Positions 9,060-17,185 of a stretch of 64,000 nucleotides of DNA are shown in pieces. This stretch comes from Jiangella anatolica (GTDB lineage Bacteria > Actinomycetota > Actinomycetes > Jiangellales > Jiangellaceae): the NCBI RefSeq assembly GCF_003236295.1, contig NZ_POTW01000012.1, positions 45,792 to 109,791 on the forward strand, given 5' to 3'. Position 1 is the stretch's first letter; each line of letters starts with the position of its first letter. The notes under the pieces are model-generated. The model had not been told where the DNA came from and made no database searches. It saw nothing but the letters and a program-made list of their open reading frames with translations. The translations under genes were made by a program, and so were the position numbers.

Positions 9060-10346
9060 TCACGGCGCGATCAGCCCGCCGTCGAGCCCGCGCACGCCGG
9101 CCGCCCACGCGTCGTGGCCGCTGAGCCCGGCGGGGAAGCGAGCGGCGGCGGTCTCGTCGAGGTCGATGCCCCAGCCCGGCGCCTCGTTGGGGGTGAGCCA
9201 GCCGTCGCGGATGCGCAGCGTCCCGGGGAACACCTCGTGCACCGCGTCGGAGTAGACGTGGCCCTCCTGGATCCCGAACGCCGCCGACGTGACGTCCAGC
9301 GCCACGTTCGCCGCGGCGCCGACGGGCGACGTGTCGCCGGGGGAGTGCCAGGCGGTGCGGACGCCGACGAGCTCCGCGGCGGCGGCCAGTTTGCGGGCCG
9401 GCGTCAGCCCGCCGATCGCGGAGACGTGGGAGCGGATCAGGTCCACCCCGCCGCCCAGCACCAGGCGCGTCGCGTCGGTCATCGACGTGGTCAGCTCGCC
9501 GACCGCGATCGGCACCGGGGAGGCGCGGCGCACCTCGGGCAGCGCGTCCCAGTGCTCCGGCGGCAGCACGTCCTCGAGGAAGAACAGCCGGTAGGGCTCC
9601 AGCGACCGCGCCAGCAGCACCGCCTGCTTGGGCGTGAGCCGCGAGTGCACGTCGTGCAGCAGCGCGACGTCGTCGCCGAGCCGCTCACGGGCCGCGGCGA
9701 ACAGGGCGGGGGTCGTGCGCAGGTAGTGCTCGACGCTCCAGCCGCGCGGGAACGGCGCGCCGGAGAGCGTGTCCCCGTCCAGCCGCGGGCTCCCGTAGGT
9801 GCCCGAGCCCGGCTGCGACACCTGGATGCGGATGTGCCGCCAGCCCTCGGCCACGTAGCGTTCGGCCTCGTCCAGCGCGCTGCCGACGTCCGCTCCGGCT
9901 GCGTGGATGTAGGTGTCGGCGGCGGCGCGCACCTTCCCGCCCAGCAGCTCGTGCACGGGACGGCCGGCCCGCTTGCCGGCGATGTCCCAGAGCGCCTGGT
10001 CCAGCCCGGAGATCGCGTTGTTGCCGACCGGGCCCTCGCGCCAGTACGAGGAGAACCGTGCCAGCCGGGTGAGGTCCTCGATGTCGCCGGGATAGCGCCC
10101 GATCACCAGACGGGCGAGGTGCTCGTCGACGTAGCTGACGACGGCCTTCCAGCGCTGGGTGAACGTCGCGCAGCCCAGCCCGTAGAGGCCGTCGTCGGAG
10201 GTGTCGACGCGCACGACCACCAGCGGGATGCCCTCCGGCGCGGTGACGATCGCGCGCACCCCGGTGATGTGCACGTCCTCGGGGGCGGCCCAGGGCGCGG
10301 CGAAGGCGGGATCGCTCGCGACGAGCTCGGAGACGGTGGCGGTCAC
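9060..10346 (-). CDS. Enolase-superfamily sugar acid dehydratase (ManD/RspA-like)
   Basis: 428 aa. Enolase-superfamily enzymes remove an alpha-proton from a sugar acid and eliminate water, giving a 2-keto-3-deoxy acid. The N-terminal capping domain (ITGVRAIVTAPEGIPLVVVRV) precedes a TIM barrel with the likely metal ligands in LLHDVHSRLTP, FFLEDVLPPEHW and AVGELTTSM, and a catalytic His in WHSPGDTSPVG. These match the D-mannonate dehydratase/RspA subgroup, but the sequence differs clearly from the canonical ManD-like gene at 53346, so another substrate is possible. The GTG start at 10346 overlaps the previous stop (GTGA) and has GGAGTGAC upstream. Acts in the cytoplasm on imported sugar acids. 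Confidence 0.85.
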   Translation of the reverse strand: MTATVSELVASDPAFAAPWAAPEDVHITGVRAIVTAPEGIPLVVVRVDTSDDGLYGLGCATFTQRWKAVVSYVDEHLARLVIGRYPGDIEDLTRLARFSSYWREGPVGNNAISGLDQALWDIAGKRAGRPVHELLGGKVRAAADTYIHAAGADVGSALDEAERYVAEGWRHIRIQVSQPGSGTYGSPRLDGDTLSGAPFPRGWSVEHYLRTTPALFAAARERLGDDVALLHDVHSRLTPKQAVLLARSLEPYRLFFLEDVLPPEHWDALPEVRRASPVPIAVGELTTSMTDATRLVLGGGVDLIRSHVSAIGGLTPARKLAAAAELVGVRTAWHSPGDTSPVGAAANVALDVTSAAFGIQEGHVYSDAVHEVFPGTLRIRDGWLTPNEAPGWGIDLDETAAARFPAGLSGHDAWAAGVRGLDGGLIAP

Positions 10347-11287
10347 GGTGTCACTCCTGCGGTGGTCGGGGCCGGGTCGGGATCGTCCGCCGCCACGTGG
10401 ATCGAGTAGCGGGCGGTGAACCCCAGGGCGGTGCGGGCACGGGTCGTGTCGATCAGGCTGGTGCGGCCGGTGATCGCGCGGCGGCGGGGCACGCCCGGCG
10501 CGTAGGTGTCGAGCAGCTCGCCGGAGTCGGCGTCCACCAGGGTGTCGCGGGCCGACACCCCCACGACCAGCGCGCCGCTGACCGGCGCCGTGAGCGCGGC
10601 GAGGGCCACGTCCACCGCGTCGCGCAGGTCGAGGTAGGACCAGCCCTCGCGGACCAGCTGCGGGGTGCCGGGCGCACGGCCGACGCGCTCGGCGTGTGCC
10701 CGCAACTGGCGCCAGGTGTCGACGTGGGGGTAGCGCAGCGCGATGACGGGCAGCCCCCAGTGGCTGGCGACCATCCGCGCGGTCAGCTCGTCGCTGTACT
10801 TCGACAGCGAGTACCAGTCGTCGATCTCGGCCGGGACGTCCTCGTCGATCGGGTAGTAGGCGGTGGCGACGGCGTGGTGGTTCATCGGGACGCCGAAGGC
10901 GTTGATGCTGCTGGCGATGACCGCGCGGCGCACGTGCCCGGCGGTCGCCGCTTGCGCGAGGACGTTGAAGGTCGCGCCGGTGTTCGTGCGGTAGACCTCG
11001 TACGGGCGGCCCAGGTCGCGGTGCGGGATCGCGGCCAGGTGGACGACGGCGTCGGCCCCGGCCAGCGCGTCGGCCACGTCGTCCTCCGCGGTCGCGTCGC
11101 CGGTGACGATCCGGTCCGCCCGGGACGGCGACGTCCACGCCGTCGACAGCGCGGTCGTCCGCACGCCGAGATCGCTCAGCGCGTCGACGACCGCCCGGCC
11201 GATCTTGCCGTCCGCCCCGGTGACGAGGACCCGCCGGGGCAGTGGCAGCCTCGGCCCGGCGGCGGATCCGGCTGGCCCGTTCGTCAC
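10343..11287 (-). CDS. NAD(P)-dependent epimerase/dehydratase (extended SDR)
   Basis: 314 aa. The Rossmann motif VLVTGADGKIG near residue 20 matches GxxGxxG, and the catalytic Tyr-Lys pair is in WYSLSKYSDEL, with the preceding ASSIN serine. This is the extended short-chain dehydrogenase fold of UDP-glucose epimerase and uronate dehydrogenase relatives. In this setting it may oxidise or epimerise a sugar or sugar acid before the dehydratase encoded immediately downstream. The start is GTG with GGAGGA 5 bp upstream. It is divergent from the glycosidase gene at 11474, and an operator-like site (11326-11337) lies 39 bp before the start codon. Confidence 0.85.
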   Translation of the reverse strand: MTNGPAGSAAGPRLPLPRRVLVTGADGKIGRAVVDALSDLGVRTTALSTAWTSPSRADRIVTGDATAEDDVADALAGADAVVHLAAIPHRDLGRPYEVYRTNTGATFNVLAQAATAGHVRRAVIASSINAFGVPMNHHAVATAYYPIDEDVPAEIDDWYSLSKYSDELTARMVASHWGLPVIALRYPHVDTWRQLRAHAERVGRAPGTPQLVREGWSYLDLRDAVDVALAALTAPVSGALVVGVSARDTLVDADSGELLDTYAPGVPRRRAITGRTSLIDTTRARTALGFTARYSIHVAADDPDPAPTTAGVTP

Positions 11288-11325
11288 CCGGTCCTCCGAT
11301 CGACGGCGTCAGTGGCTCGATGTGT

Positions 11326-11337
11326 GGAAGCGCTTGC
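11326..11337. promoter_or_regulatory. LacI-family operator, site 2
   Basis: GGAAGCGCTTGC, with the perfect core AAGCGCTT and central CG, lies upstream of the minus-strand epimerase-dehydratase-transporter operon. It matches GCAANCGNTTGC with one mismatch. See the matching site at 4573-4584. Confidence 0.7.
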
Positions 11338-11415
11338 GCATCGCAGTCTGGCCCGGCCGTCGTGGACCTGTCAAGGGGTGGTGAACGGCTCTTTTCTGGC
11401 GGTGGCGTGACTTGA

Positions 11416-11427
11416 CCAAGCGTTTGC
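11416..11427. promoter_or_regulatory. LacI-family operator, site 3
   Basis: CCAAGCGTTTGC lies 47 bp before the ATG of the plus-strand glycosidase gene at 11474. It matches GCAANCGNTTGC with one mismatch and shares the central CG. Together with site 2, 79 bp away, it could bring both divergent promoters under one repressor. Confidence 0.65.
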
Positions 11428-11473
11428 GCAGACCGGTAGGGTGCGCGACGGGAACGACATCGGAGGAGCTCAC

Positions 11474-12739
11474 ATGACCGACACCAGCGCGAGCGCGGAC
11501 ACGGGACCGGCGCCGGCGCGCGACGTCCGCTTCGGCGTCAACTACGTGCCGTCGGGCCAGTGGTGGTACGCGTGGGTGGACTGGGAGCCGGCGGCCATCG
11601 CCGCCGATCTCGCGGCGATCGCCGGCCTCGGCTTCGACCATGTGCGCGTGCACTGCCTGTGGCCGCTGTTCCAGCTCGATCCGGGCCGGCCGAGCGCCGC
11701 CATGCTGGGCCGGCTGTCCGAGCTGGTGGCGCTGGCCGGCGACGCGGGCCTGGACGTCTGCGTCACCGTCCTGGACGGCTGGCTCTCCGGCACCGACTTC
11801 CGGCCGCACTGGCTGCCGGCGCGGGCCAACGTCTTCACCGACCCGCTGGCGATCGCCGCCCAGCGGCAGCTGCTCGCGGCCGTGCTGGACGCCGTCGGCG
11901 GGCATCCGCGGTTCCTCGGCGCCGACATCGCCAACGAGCCGAACGTGCTGGTCGACGTCGCCGGCAACGCGGGCACCACGACCGCCCAGGGCGACGCCTG
12001 GGTGACGCAGCTGCTCGCGCTGTGCGAGGAGCGGGCGCCGGGGAAGCTGCACGTCGCCGGGTTCGACCACCAGCCGTGGCTGGCGGACTCACCGTTCAGC
12101 CGCGAGGTGCTGGCGACCACCGGCGCCGCCACCGCGATCCACGCGTGGACGTACTTCACCGGCGCGCTGGAGCGGTACGGCGCGGCGGGCACCGGCACCA
12201 CGCACCTCGCCGAGTACATGATCGAGCTGGCCAAGGCCTACCACGCCGATCCGCGCCGCCCGGTGTGGCTGCAGGAGTACGGGGCCTCGGCGGACTGGTT
12301 GCCGGAGCCGGCGCTGCCGGCCCACGCCGCCGCGTTCACCGAGGCGGCGCTGTCGTGCGCGAACCTCTGGGGCGTCACCTGGTGGGCCTCGCACGACATC
12401 GACCGCCGGTTCCGCGGCTTCGCCGAGCTCGAGTACGGTCTCGGGCTGCTGACCACCGCCAACAGCGTCAAGCCGGCGGGCGCGCGGCTGCGCGAGCTGA
12501 TCGCGGACCATCGGGCGGCGCCCGTGGCCGCGCCGGCCCGCCCGGTCGCGCTGGTCCTCGGTCGCGGCCGCCGGCCCGGCCTGGACTTCGCCGATCGCTT
12601 CTTCCAGCTGGTCGACGACGGCGTGCGGCCGGCGATCGTGCGCGCGGAGCGACGCCATGACGAGGGTTACCTCGCCGAGCGCGGCATCACGCAGCTCGTC
12701 GAGGAGGCGCCGGCCCGCCCGGTTCACCCGGCGCCTTAG
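11474..12739 (+). CDS. Cytoplasmic clan GH-A glycoside hydrolase (GH5-like)
   Basis: 421 aa, no signal peptide, so probably acts inside the cell on imported oligosaccharides. The TIM-barrel domain begins RFGVNYVPSGQWWYAW. The presumed acid/base is Glu155 in GADIANEPNVL and the presumed nucleophile Glu268 in PVWLQEYGASADW, the usual NEP and E-G pattern of clan GH-A. The last ~75 residues (from PVALVLGRG) resemble the start of a second alpha/beta domain and may be a remnant. ATG at 11474 is chosen over an in-frame start 33 bp upstream because GGAGGAG precedes it. It is divergent from the epimerase operon and has its own operator-like site. Specificity is unresolved (mannosidase or glucosidase types are possible). 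Confidence 0.85.
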   Translation: MTDTSASADTGPAPARDVRFGVNYVPSGQWWYAWVDWEPAAIAADLAAIAGLGFDHVRVHCLWPLFQLDPGRPSAAMLGRLSELVALAGDAGLDVCVTVLDGWLSGTDFRPHWLPARANVFTDPLAIAAQRQLLAAVLDAVGGHPRFLGADIANEPNVLVDVAGNAGTTTAQGDAWVTQLLALCEERAPGKLHVAGFDHQPWLADSPFSREVLATTGAATAIHAWTYFTGALERYGAAGTGTTHLAEYMIELAKAYHADPRRPVWLQEYGASADWLPEPALPAHAAAFTEAALSCANLWGVTWWASHDIDRRFRGFAELEYGLGLLTTANSVKPAGARLRELIADHRAAPVAAPARPVALVLGRGRRPGLDFADRFFQLVDDGVRPAIVRAERRHDEGYLAERGITQLVEEAPARPVHPAP

Positions 12740-12828
12740 CGGCCGGGCGAGGCGAAATGTGTGGCAATGATCAGCAGCATGACTATGGGGCCTCTTCTGC
12801 TGCTTCCGTGGGGTGGCCGGGCCGGGCA

Positions 12829-12953
12829 GCGCGACGCCCGTGGCGGCAACGGTGTGAGGCCACTGCAGCGACGGTGTGAGATCGCTGTGGCCCCCACGAC
12901 AGCGATGCCGCAGTGTTCTTGCAGTGATCCCACATCGTTGCCGGGCGTCGCGC
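12829..12953. repeat. 125-bp nested palindromic element
   Basis: The gap 12740-13063 holds no convincing gene. It contains nested inverted repeats that fold into one long interrupted stem: GCGCGACGCCCG (12829) with 12942-12953, GGCAACG (12845) with 12936-12942, TGTG (12853) with 12931-12934, CACTGCA (12861) with 12920-12926, and ATCGCTGT (12881) with 12899-12906. It could be a MITE-like remnant, a structured RNA or an elaborate terminator between the convergent neighbours. The remainder of the gap shows nothing recognisable. Confidence 0.6.
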
Positions 12954-13063
12954 TCTTGCGCGACGTGCTCACCGGCGAGTGCGAAGGGCGGGCGACGGCG
13001 AGACGGGCGCCAGTGTGGTGAACAGCGTCGGTGATAGGCGATCTGGCTCGGCGCCGGTCCTGA

Positions 13064-13888
13064 TCACCGGGTGGCGCCGGCGGTGGGGCTGGGCACCCTC
13101 GCGCGTCCGATCGGCGCGACGGCAGGGGTGCCGGTCACGGGGTCGGGGTACACGACGCAGGGCAGGCCGAAGACCTCCTCGACGAGGTCGGCGGTGACGA
13201 CGGCGGCGGGCTCGCCCTGCGCGACGATGTGCCCGTCCTTCATGGCGACGAGGTGGGTGGCGTAGCGGCTGGCCTGGTTGAGGTCGTGCAGGACGGCGAC
13301 GATGGTGGTGCCGGTCCGGTGCAGGTCGGTGAACAGCTCCATGAGGTCGATCTGGTGCGCGATGTCGAGGAAGGTCGTCGGCTCGTCGAGCAGCAGGATC
13401 GACGCCTGCTGGGCCAGCGCCATCGCCACCCAGACGCGCTGGCGCTGGCCGCCGGAGAGCGCGTCGACGCGGCGGCCGGACAGGTCGGTGATCTCGGTCG
13501 CGGCCATGGCGGCGGCGACGGCGGCCTCGTCCTCGGGGCTCCAGCGGCGCAGGACGCCCTGGTGCGGGTAGCGGCCCCGGGCCACGAGGTCGGCGACGGT
13601 GATGGCGTCGGGCGCGATCGAGCTCTGCGGCAGCAGGCCGAGCTCGCGGGCGATCTCCTTCGGCCGGTACGACGCGATCGCGCGGCCGTCGAGCAGCACG
13701 TGGCCGTCCGTCGCCGGCAGCAGCCGGGTGAGCGCCCGCAGCAGGGTCGACTTGCCGCACGCGTTCGGGCCGACGATCACGGTGAAGGACCCGTCGAGGA
13801 CGTCGATCGAGAGGCCGTCCAGGATCGTCGCGTTGTCGTAGCCGGCGCTGATCGCGTCGGCGCGCAGGCGTGCGGGGGAGGGGGTCAT
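13064..13888 (-). CDS. Siderophore-iron ABC transporter ATP-binding protein (FecE/FepC type)
   Basis: 274 aa ATPase. Walker A is GPNACGKST (residues 40-48), the signature is LSGGQ (144-148), Walker B is ILLLDEPTT with catalytic Glu169, and the H-loop is in VLHDLNQA. The form GPNACGKS and the LLPQSS Q-loop are typical of the iron-siderophore/vitamin B12 importer ATPases. The ATG at 13888 overlaps the permease stop by 4 bp (ATGA). It is the last gene of the operon running from the binding protein gene (15998) through two permeases. It powers uptake of ferric siderophores; which siderophore is unknown, and no siderophore biosynthesis genes lie in the window. Confidence 0.93.
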   Translation of the reverse strand: MTPSPARLRADAISAGYDNATILDGLSIDVLDGSFTVIVGPNACGKSTLLRALTRLLPATDGHVLLDGRAIASYRPKEIARELGLLPQSSIAPDAITVADLVARGRYPHQGVLRRWSPEDEAAVAAAMAATEITDLSGRRVDALSGGQRQRVWVAMALAQQASILLLDEPTTFLDIAHQIDLMELFTDLHRTGTTIVAVLHDLNQASRYATHLVAMKDGHIVAQGEPAAVVTADLVEEVFGLPCVVYPDPVTGTPAVAPIGRARVPSPTAGATR

Positions 13889-14928
13889 GCGGTTCTCCGT
13901 GCTTCGCGGACGAGGAGCCAGACGAGGTAGCAGCCGCCGATGACGACCGTCACGACGCCGACGGGGAAGGGGACGGGGAGGGCGTGCTGCGCGACGGTGT
14001 CCGACACGGTCAGCAGCAGGGCGCCGACGAGGCCGGCGGCGGCGAGCGAGATGCCGGCGCCGCCGGTCAGCCGCCGCGCGATCTGGGGCGCCGCGAGCGA
14101 GACGAACGCGATGGGCCCGGCCGCGGCGGTCACGACGGCGGTCAGCGCGACGGCACAGACGAGCAGCGCCAGCCGCGATCGCTCGACCGCGACGCCGAGC
14201 GCGTGGGAGGCGTCGTCGCCGAGCTCCAGCTGATGCAGTGGCCGCGACAGCACGACGAGGAGGATCAGCGCCGCGGCGATGACGGCCGCCGCCGGGAGCA
14301 GTTGCGGCCACCCGACCGGCGTCAACGAGCCGGCGCCCCACGCGGTGGCGGTCATGGCCACCTCGACCCGGGCTCGCAGCAGCAGGTAGGTGGACAGCGC
14401 CGAGAGCATGGCGCCCAGGCCGATGCCGACGATGATCAGCCGGAAGCCTTGGACGCCCCGGCGGTAGGCCAGCAGGTACACGGCGATCGCCGTCGCCAGG
14501 CCGCCGATCAGGGACCCCATCGCCGTCGCCGTGAACCCGCCGCCCAGCAGGACGATCACGACCAGGCCGCCGGCGTACGAGCCACTGGAGATGCCGACCA
14601 CGTCCGGGCTCGCGAGCGGGTTGGCCGTCAGCGTCTGCAGCACCGCGCCGGACACGCCGAGCGCGAGCCCGAACAGCACCGCCGCCGTCGTCCTCGGCAG
14701 CCGCCACTCGCGCACGACGGTGCCGGCGAACCCGTCGTCGGCGCCGAACAGCGCGGTGACCACCTCGGCGGGGGAGAGCGGCAGGTCGCCGAGGCTGAGC
14801 GCGACGATCGCGGCGGCGGCGAGTGCGGCCGTCAGCGCGAGGCAGGCCACGAGCGTGCGCAGGTGCAGGCGCGCGGACAGGCCGCCGCGGCGCACGACGA
14901 CGTGCGCGGCGCCGAAGTCGACGCTCAC
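13885..14928 (-). CDS. FecCD-family iron-siderophore permease, second subunit
   Basis: 347 aa multi-helix permease. The conserved family stretch GVSGAVLQTLTANPLASPDVVGIS is present, and GPIAFVSLAAPQIAR near the C-terminus marks the region next to the ATPase-contacting loop. About nine or ten hydrophobic helices are visible. The GTG at 14928 overlaps the upstream stop (GTGA), which decides the start; the longer open frame upstream is antisense-like shadow. It forms a heterodimer with the product of 14925-15995. Confidence 0.92.
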   Translation of the reverse strand: MSVDFGAAHVVVRRGGLSARLHLRTLVACLALTAALAAAAIVALSLGDLPLSPAEVVTALFGADDGFAGTVVREWRLPRTTAAVLFGLALGVSGAVLQTLTANPLASPDVVGISSGSYAGGLVVIVLLGGGFTATAMGSLIGGLATAIAVYLLAYRRGVQGFRLIIVGIGLGAMLSALSTYLLLRARVEVAMTATAWGAGSLTPVGWPQLLPAAAVIAAALILLVVLSRPLHQLELGDDASHALGVAVERSRLALLVCAVALTAVVTAAAGPIAFVSLAAPQIARRLTGGAGISLAAAGLVGALLLTVSDTVAQHALPVPFPVGVVTVVIGGCYLVWLLVREARRTA

Positions 14929-15995
14929 AGCGCGCTCGCCCTGGCCCGGCGTGCGAGCGCGATCAGCACGGGGGCGCCGACGAACGCCGTCACGATCCCG
15001 ACCGGCAGCTCGCCGGGCGCAAGCACGAGCCGGCCCACGACGTCGGACGCCAGCACCAGGGTCGGGGCCAGCAGCATCGAGAGCAGCAGGATCCGCCGCT
15101 GGTCGGGCCCGATCAGCCAGCGGGCCACGTGCGGCACCATCAGCCCGACGAACGCGATCGGGCCGGCGATCGCGGTCGCGCCGCCTGCGAGCACGGTGAT
15201 GGCCACGACGCTCAGCAGCCGGGTGCGCGCGACGTTCACGCCGAGCGCGGTCGCGGCGTCCTCCCCGAGGCCGACGGAGTTGAGCGCGCGGGCGAGCGCG
15301 AGTGCCAGCAGGGCGCTCGCGGCGAGGAACGGGACGACGGGCAGCACGACGTCCCAGCCGCGTTCGACGAACGTGCCCGCCTTCCAGCCCTGCAGCCGGT
15401 GGAACGAGTCCGGGTTGAGCAGCATGAGCGCGGTCGTGATGCCGGTGAGGACGGCGGCGACGGCGATGCCGGCGAGGGTCAGCCGGATCGGGTCGGCGAC
15501 GCCGCGCACGGACCCGATGCCGGCGACCGCCGCCGTCACCACCAGCGCGCCGGCCACCGCGAACGCGAGGTCCTGCAGCGGCGTCACCGTGCCGAACACG
15601 ACGACGCCGACGGTGACGAACACCGCCGCGCCGGCGTCGACGCCCAGCAGTCCCGGGTCGCCGAGGGGATTGCGCGTCAACGCCTGGATGACGGCGCCGG
15701 CGAGGCCGAGCGCGACGCCCACGACGATCCCGGTGACGGTGCGCGGAAGCCGCAGGTCCAGCACGATCCGCACGTTCTCGCCGCCGGCGCCGGGATCGGT
15801 GAACGCGTCGACGACCTCGGCGAGCGGGATCGGCTTGGACCCCAGCACGATGCTGGCGAGGCAGACGCACAGCAGCGCGCCGGCGGCGAGCGCGATCCCG
15901 ATCGCCCGGCGACGTGCCGCCGGCCCGCCCGGGCGCTGACGGCCGGGGCGGCGCCCCGCGGCAGGCGCGGGCGAGGCGTCGGCCACTGCCGTCAT
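14925..15995 (-). CDS. FecCD-family iron-siderophore permease, first subunit
   Basis: 356 aa permease. An N-terminal basic, Pro-rich tail is followed by helices and the family stretch GLAGAVIQALTRNPLGDPGLLGVD, with GPIAFVGLMVPHVAR towards the C-terminus. It is the partner of the second permease encoded downstream (4-bp overlap), and the binding protein gene ends 2 bp away, upstream in the transcript. The pair forms the transmembrane channel of a class II (BtuCD-like) importer. Confidence 0.92.
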   Translation of the reverse strand: MTAVADASPAPAAGRRPGRQRPGGPAARRRAIGIALAAGALLCVCLASIVLGSKPIPLAEVVDAFTDPGAGGENVRIVLDLRLPRTVTGIVVGVALGLAGAVIQALTRNPLGDPGLLGVDAGAAVFVTVGVVVFGTVTPLQDLAFAVAGALVVTAAVAGIGSVRGVADPIRLTLAGIAVAAVLTGITTALMLLNPDSFHRLQGWKAGTFVERGWDVVLPVVPFLAASALLALALARALNSVGLGEDAATALGVNVARTRLLSVVAITVLAGGATAIAGPIAFVGLMVPHVARWLIGPDQRRILLLSMLLAPTLVLASDVVGRLVLAPGELPVGIVTAFVGAPVLIALARRARASAL

Positions 15996-15997
15996 GG

Positions 15998-17062
15998 TCA
16001 GCCCTCGACGCTCTGCGGCGCCTCGCCGGCCACCGCGTCCTCCAGCCGCGGCACGAGCTCGTCGATCACGTACTTCTGGCTCAGCGGCGTCATGAAGTAG
16101 ATCGCGCCGGCCAGGGTCGCGTCGGTGTAGACGGCGCGGTTGCCCTTCACCGCGTCGAGGTCGGCCAGCGTGCCGAACTCCAGCAGCGGCCCGATCGCGT
16201 CGGCCGACTCCGTCGCGAACACGATGACGTCGGTGTTCAGCATGCCGACGTTCTCCGCCGACACCAGGGCTTGGGAGCCCTCGTCCTCACCCCCGTCGGG
16301 GACGAGCGCCTCCAGCCCGGGCGTCATCGTGAAGCCGAGCTCGGTGAGGAAGTCGGTGTTCAACCCGTCCGGGTAGACGTACAGATTCCCCTCCGACGAC
16401 CCGCCCTGGGAGAACGTGGCGGTGAGACCCTCGAACTCCGGGTGCGCCGCCCGTGCCTCGGCATAGGCCTCCTCGACGCCGGCGATCAGCTCCTCGCCCG
16501 CGTCGGAGCGCCCGAGCGCGGCGGCGACCTGCCGGGTCTGGTCCTGCCAGCTGGAGAACCACTGCGTCGACCCGTCGACGCTGGCGATCGTCGGCGCGAT
16601 CTCGGACAGCCGGTCGTACTCCTCCTGGAGCAGCCCGGCGTTCGTCCCGATGATGAGGTCCGGCTCCAGCGAGGCGATCTTCTCGTACTCGAACCCGTCG
16701 GCCGTGCTCAGCACCGTGGGCTCCGCGTCGCCGAGCAGCTCGCTCGCCCAGGGCCAGGTCGCGTAGGGCTGCTCGCCGTACCACTCGGTGGTCGCGATCG
16801 GCGTCACGCCCAGCTCCAGCACGATGTCCTGCTCGGTCAGGCCGACGACGACCACCCGCTGCGGCTCGGCCGGCACCGTCGTCTCGCCGAACTTGTGCGT
16901 CACCGTCACGGGGAACGAGTCCGTCGCCTCCGACCGCGCGGTGTTCTCCGCCGGCGCCGACGTGGGCTCCGACGACGAGCCGCAGGCGCCGAGCACGGCC
17001 GCGGCGAGCACCGCGGCGGCGATGGCCGCGCGGCGCCTGCGAAGGACGGGGGACTTTCGCAT
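15998..17062 (-). CDS. Iron-siderophore substrate-binding lipoprotein
   Basis: 354 aa. The lipoprotein signal ends in AAVLGACGSS (Cys27). The mature part has the two-lobe class III binding protein pattern: VTVTHKFGETTVPAEPQRVVVVG at its start, LEPDLIIGTNAGL, and IASVDGSTQW in the first lobe. It captures ferric siderophores outside the membrane and passes them to the FecCD permeases. The ATG at 17062 lies just after GGAGAGGTTCAGC and gives a normal signal peptide; the longer open frame upstream runs through the divergent AraC gene and is not real. An iron-box-like site (17109-17127) precedes it, so expression is probably iron-repressed. Confidence 0.92.
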   Translation of the reverse strand: MRKSPVLRRRRAAIAAAVLAAAVLGACGSSSEPTSAPAENTARSEATDSFPVTVTHKFGETTVPAEPQRVVVVGLTEQDIVLELGVTPIATTEWYGEQPYATWPWASELLGDAEPTVLSTADGFEYEKIASLEPDLIIGTNAGLLQEEYDRLSEIAPTIASVDGSTQWFSSWQDQTRQVAAALGRSDAGEELIAGVEEAYAEARAAHPEFEGLTATFSQGGSSEGNLYVYPDGLNTDFLTELGFTMTPGLEALVPDGGEDEGSQALVSAENVGMLNTDVIVFATESADAIGPLLEFGTLADLDAVKGNRAVYTDATLAGAIYFMTPLSQKYVIDELVPRLEDAVAGEAPQSVEG

Positions 17063-17108
17063 GCTGAACCTCTCCGGAGGGCGATGGCCCTCGTCAGAGG
17101 GCGTGGGC

Positions 17109-17127
17109 AAAGGTGAGGCTAGCCTTA
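17109..17127. promoter_or_regulatory. Candidate iron box (DtxR/IdeR family site)
   Basis: AAAGGTGAGGCTAGCCTTA lies between the divergent siderophore-uptake operon (47 bp before its start) and the AraC gene (59 bp before its start). It agrees with the DtxR/IdeR consensus TTAGGTTAGGCTAACCTAA at 14 of 19 positions, including the AGGCTA core. Regulation is inferred from the match and the context. Confidence 0.75.
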
Positions 17128-17185
17128 TTTGTTGGGATATGCGATGCTGCGGACCGGACGGCGATAGCGCTGAGAGGACGACCTC

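Noticed and set aside
12736..12972. 78-codon minus-strand frame in the gap after the GH5-like gene
   Set aside because: Covers the nested palindrome, has no ribosome site and no recognisable protein features.
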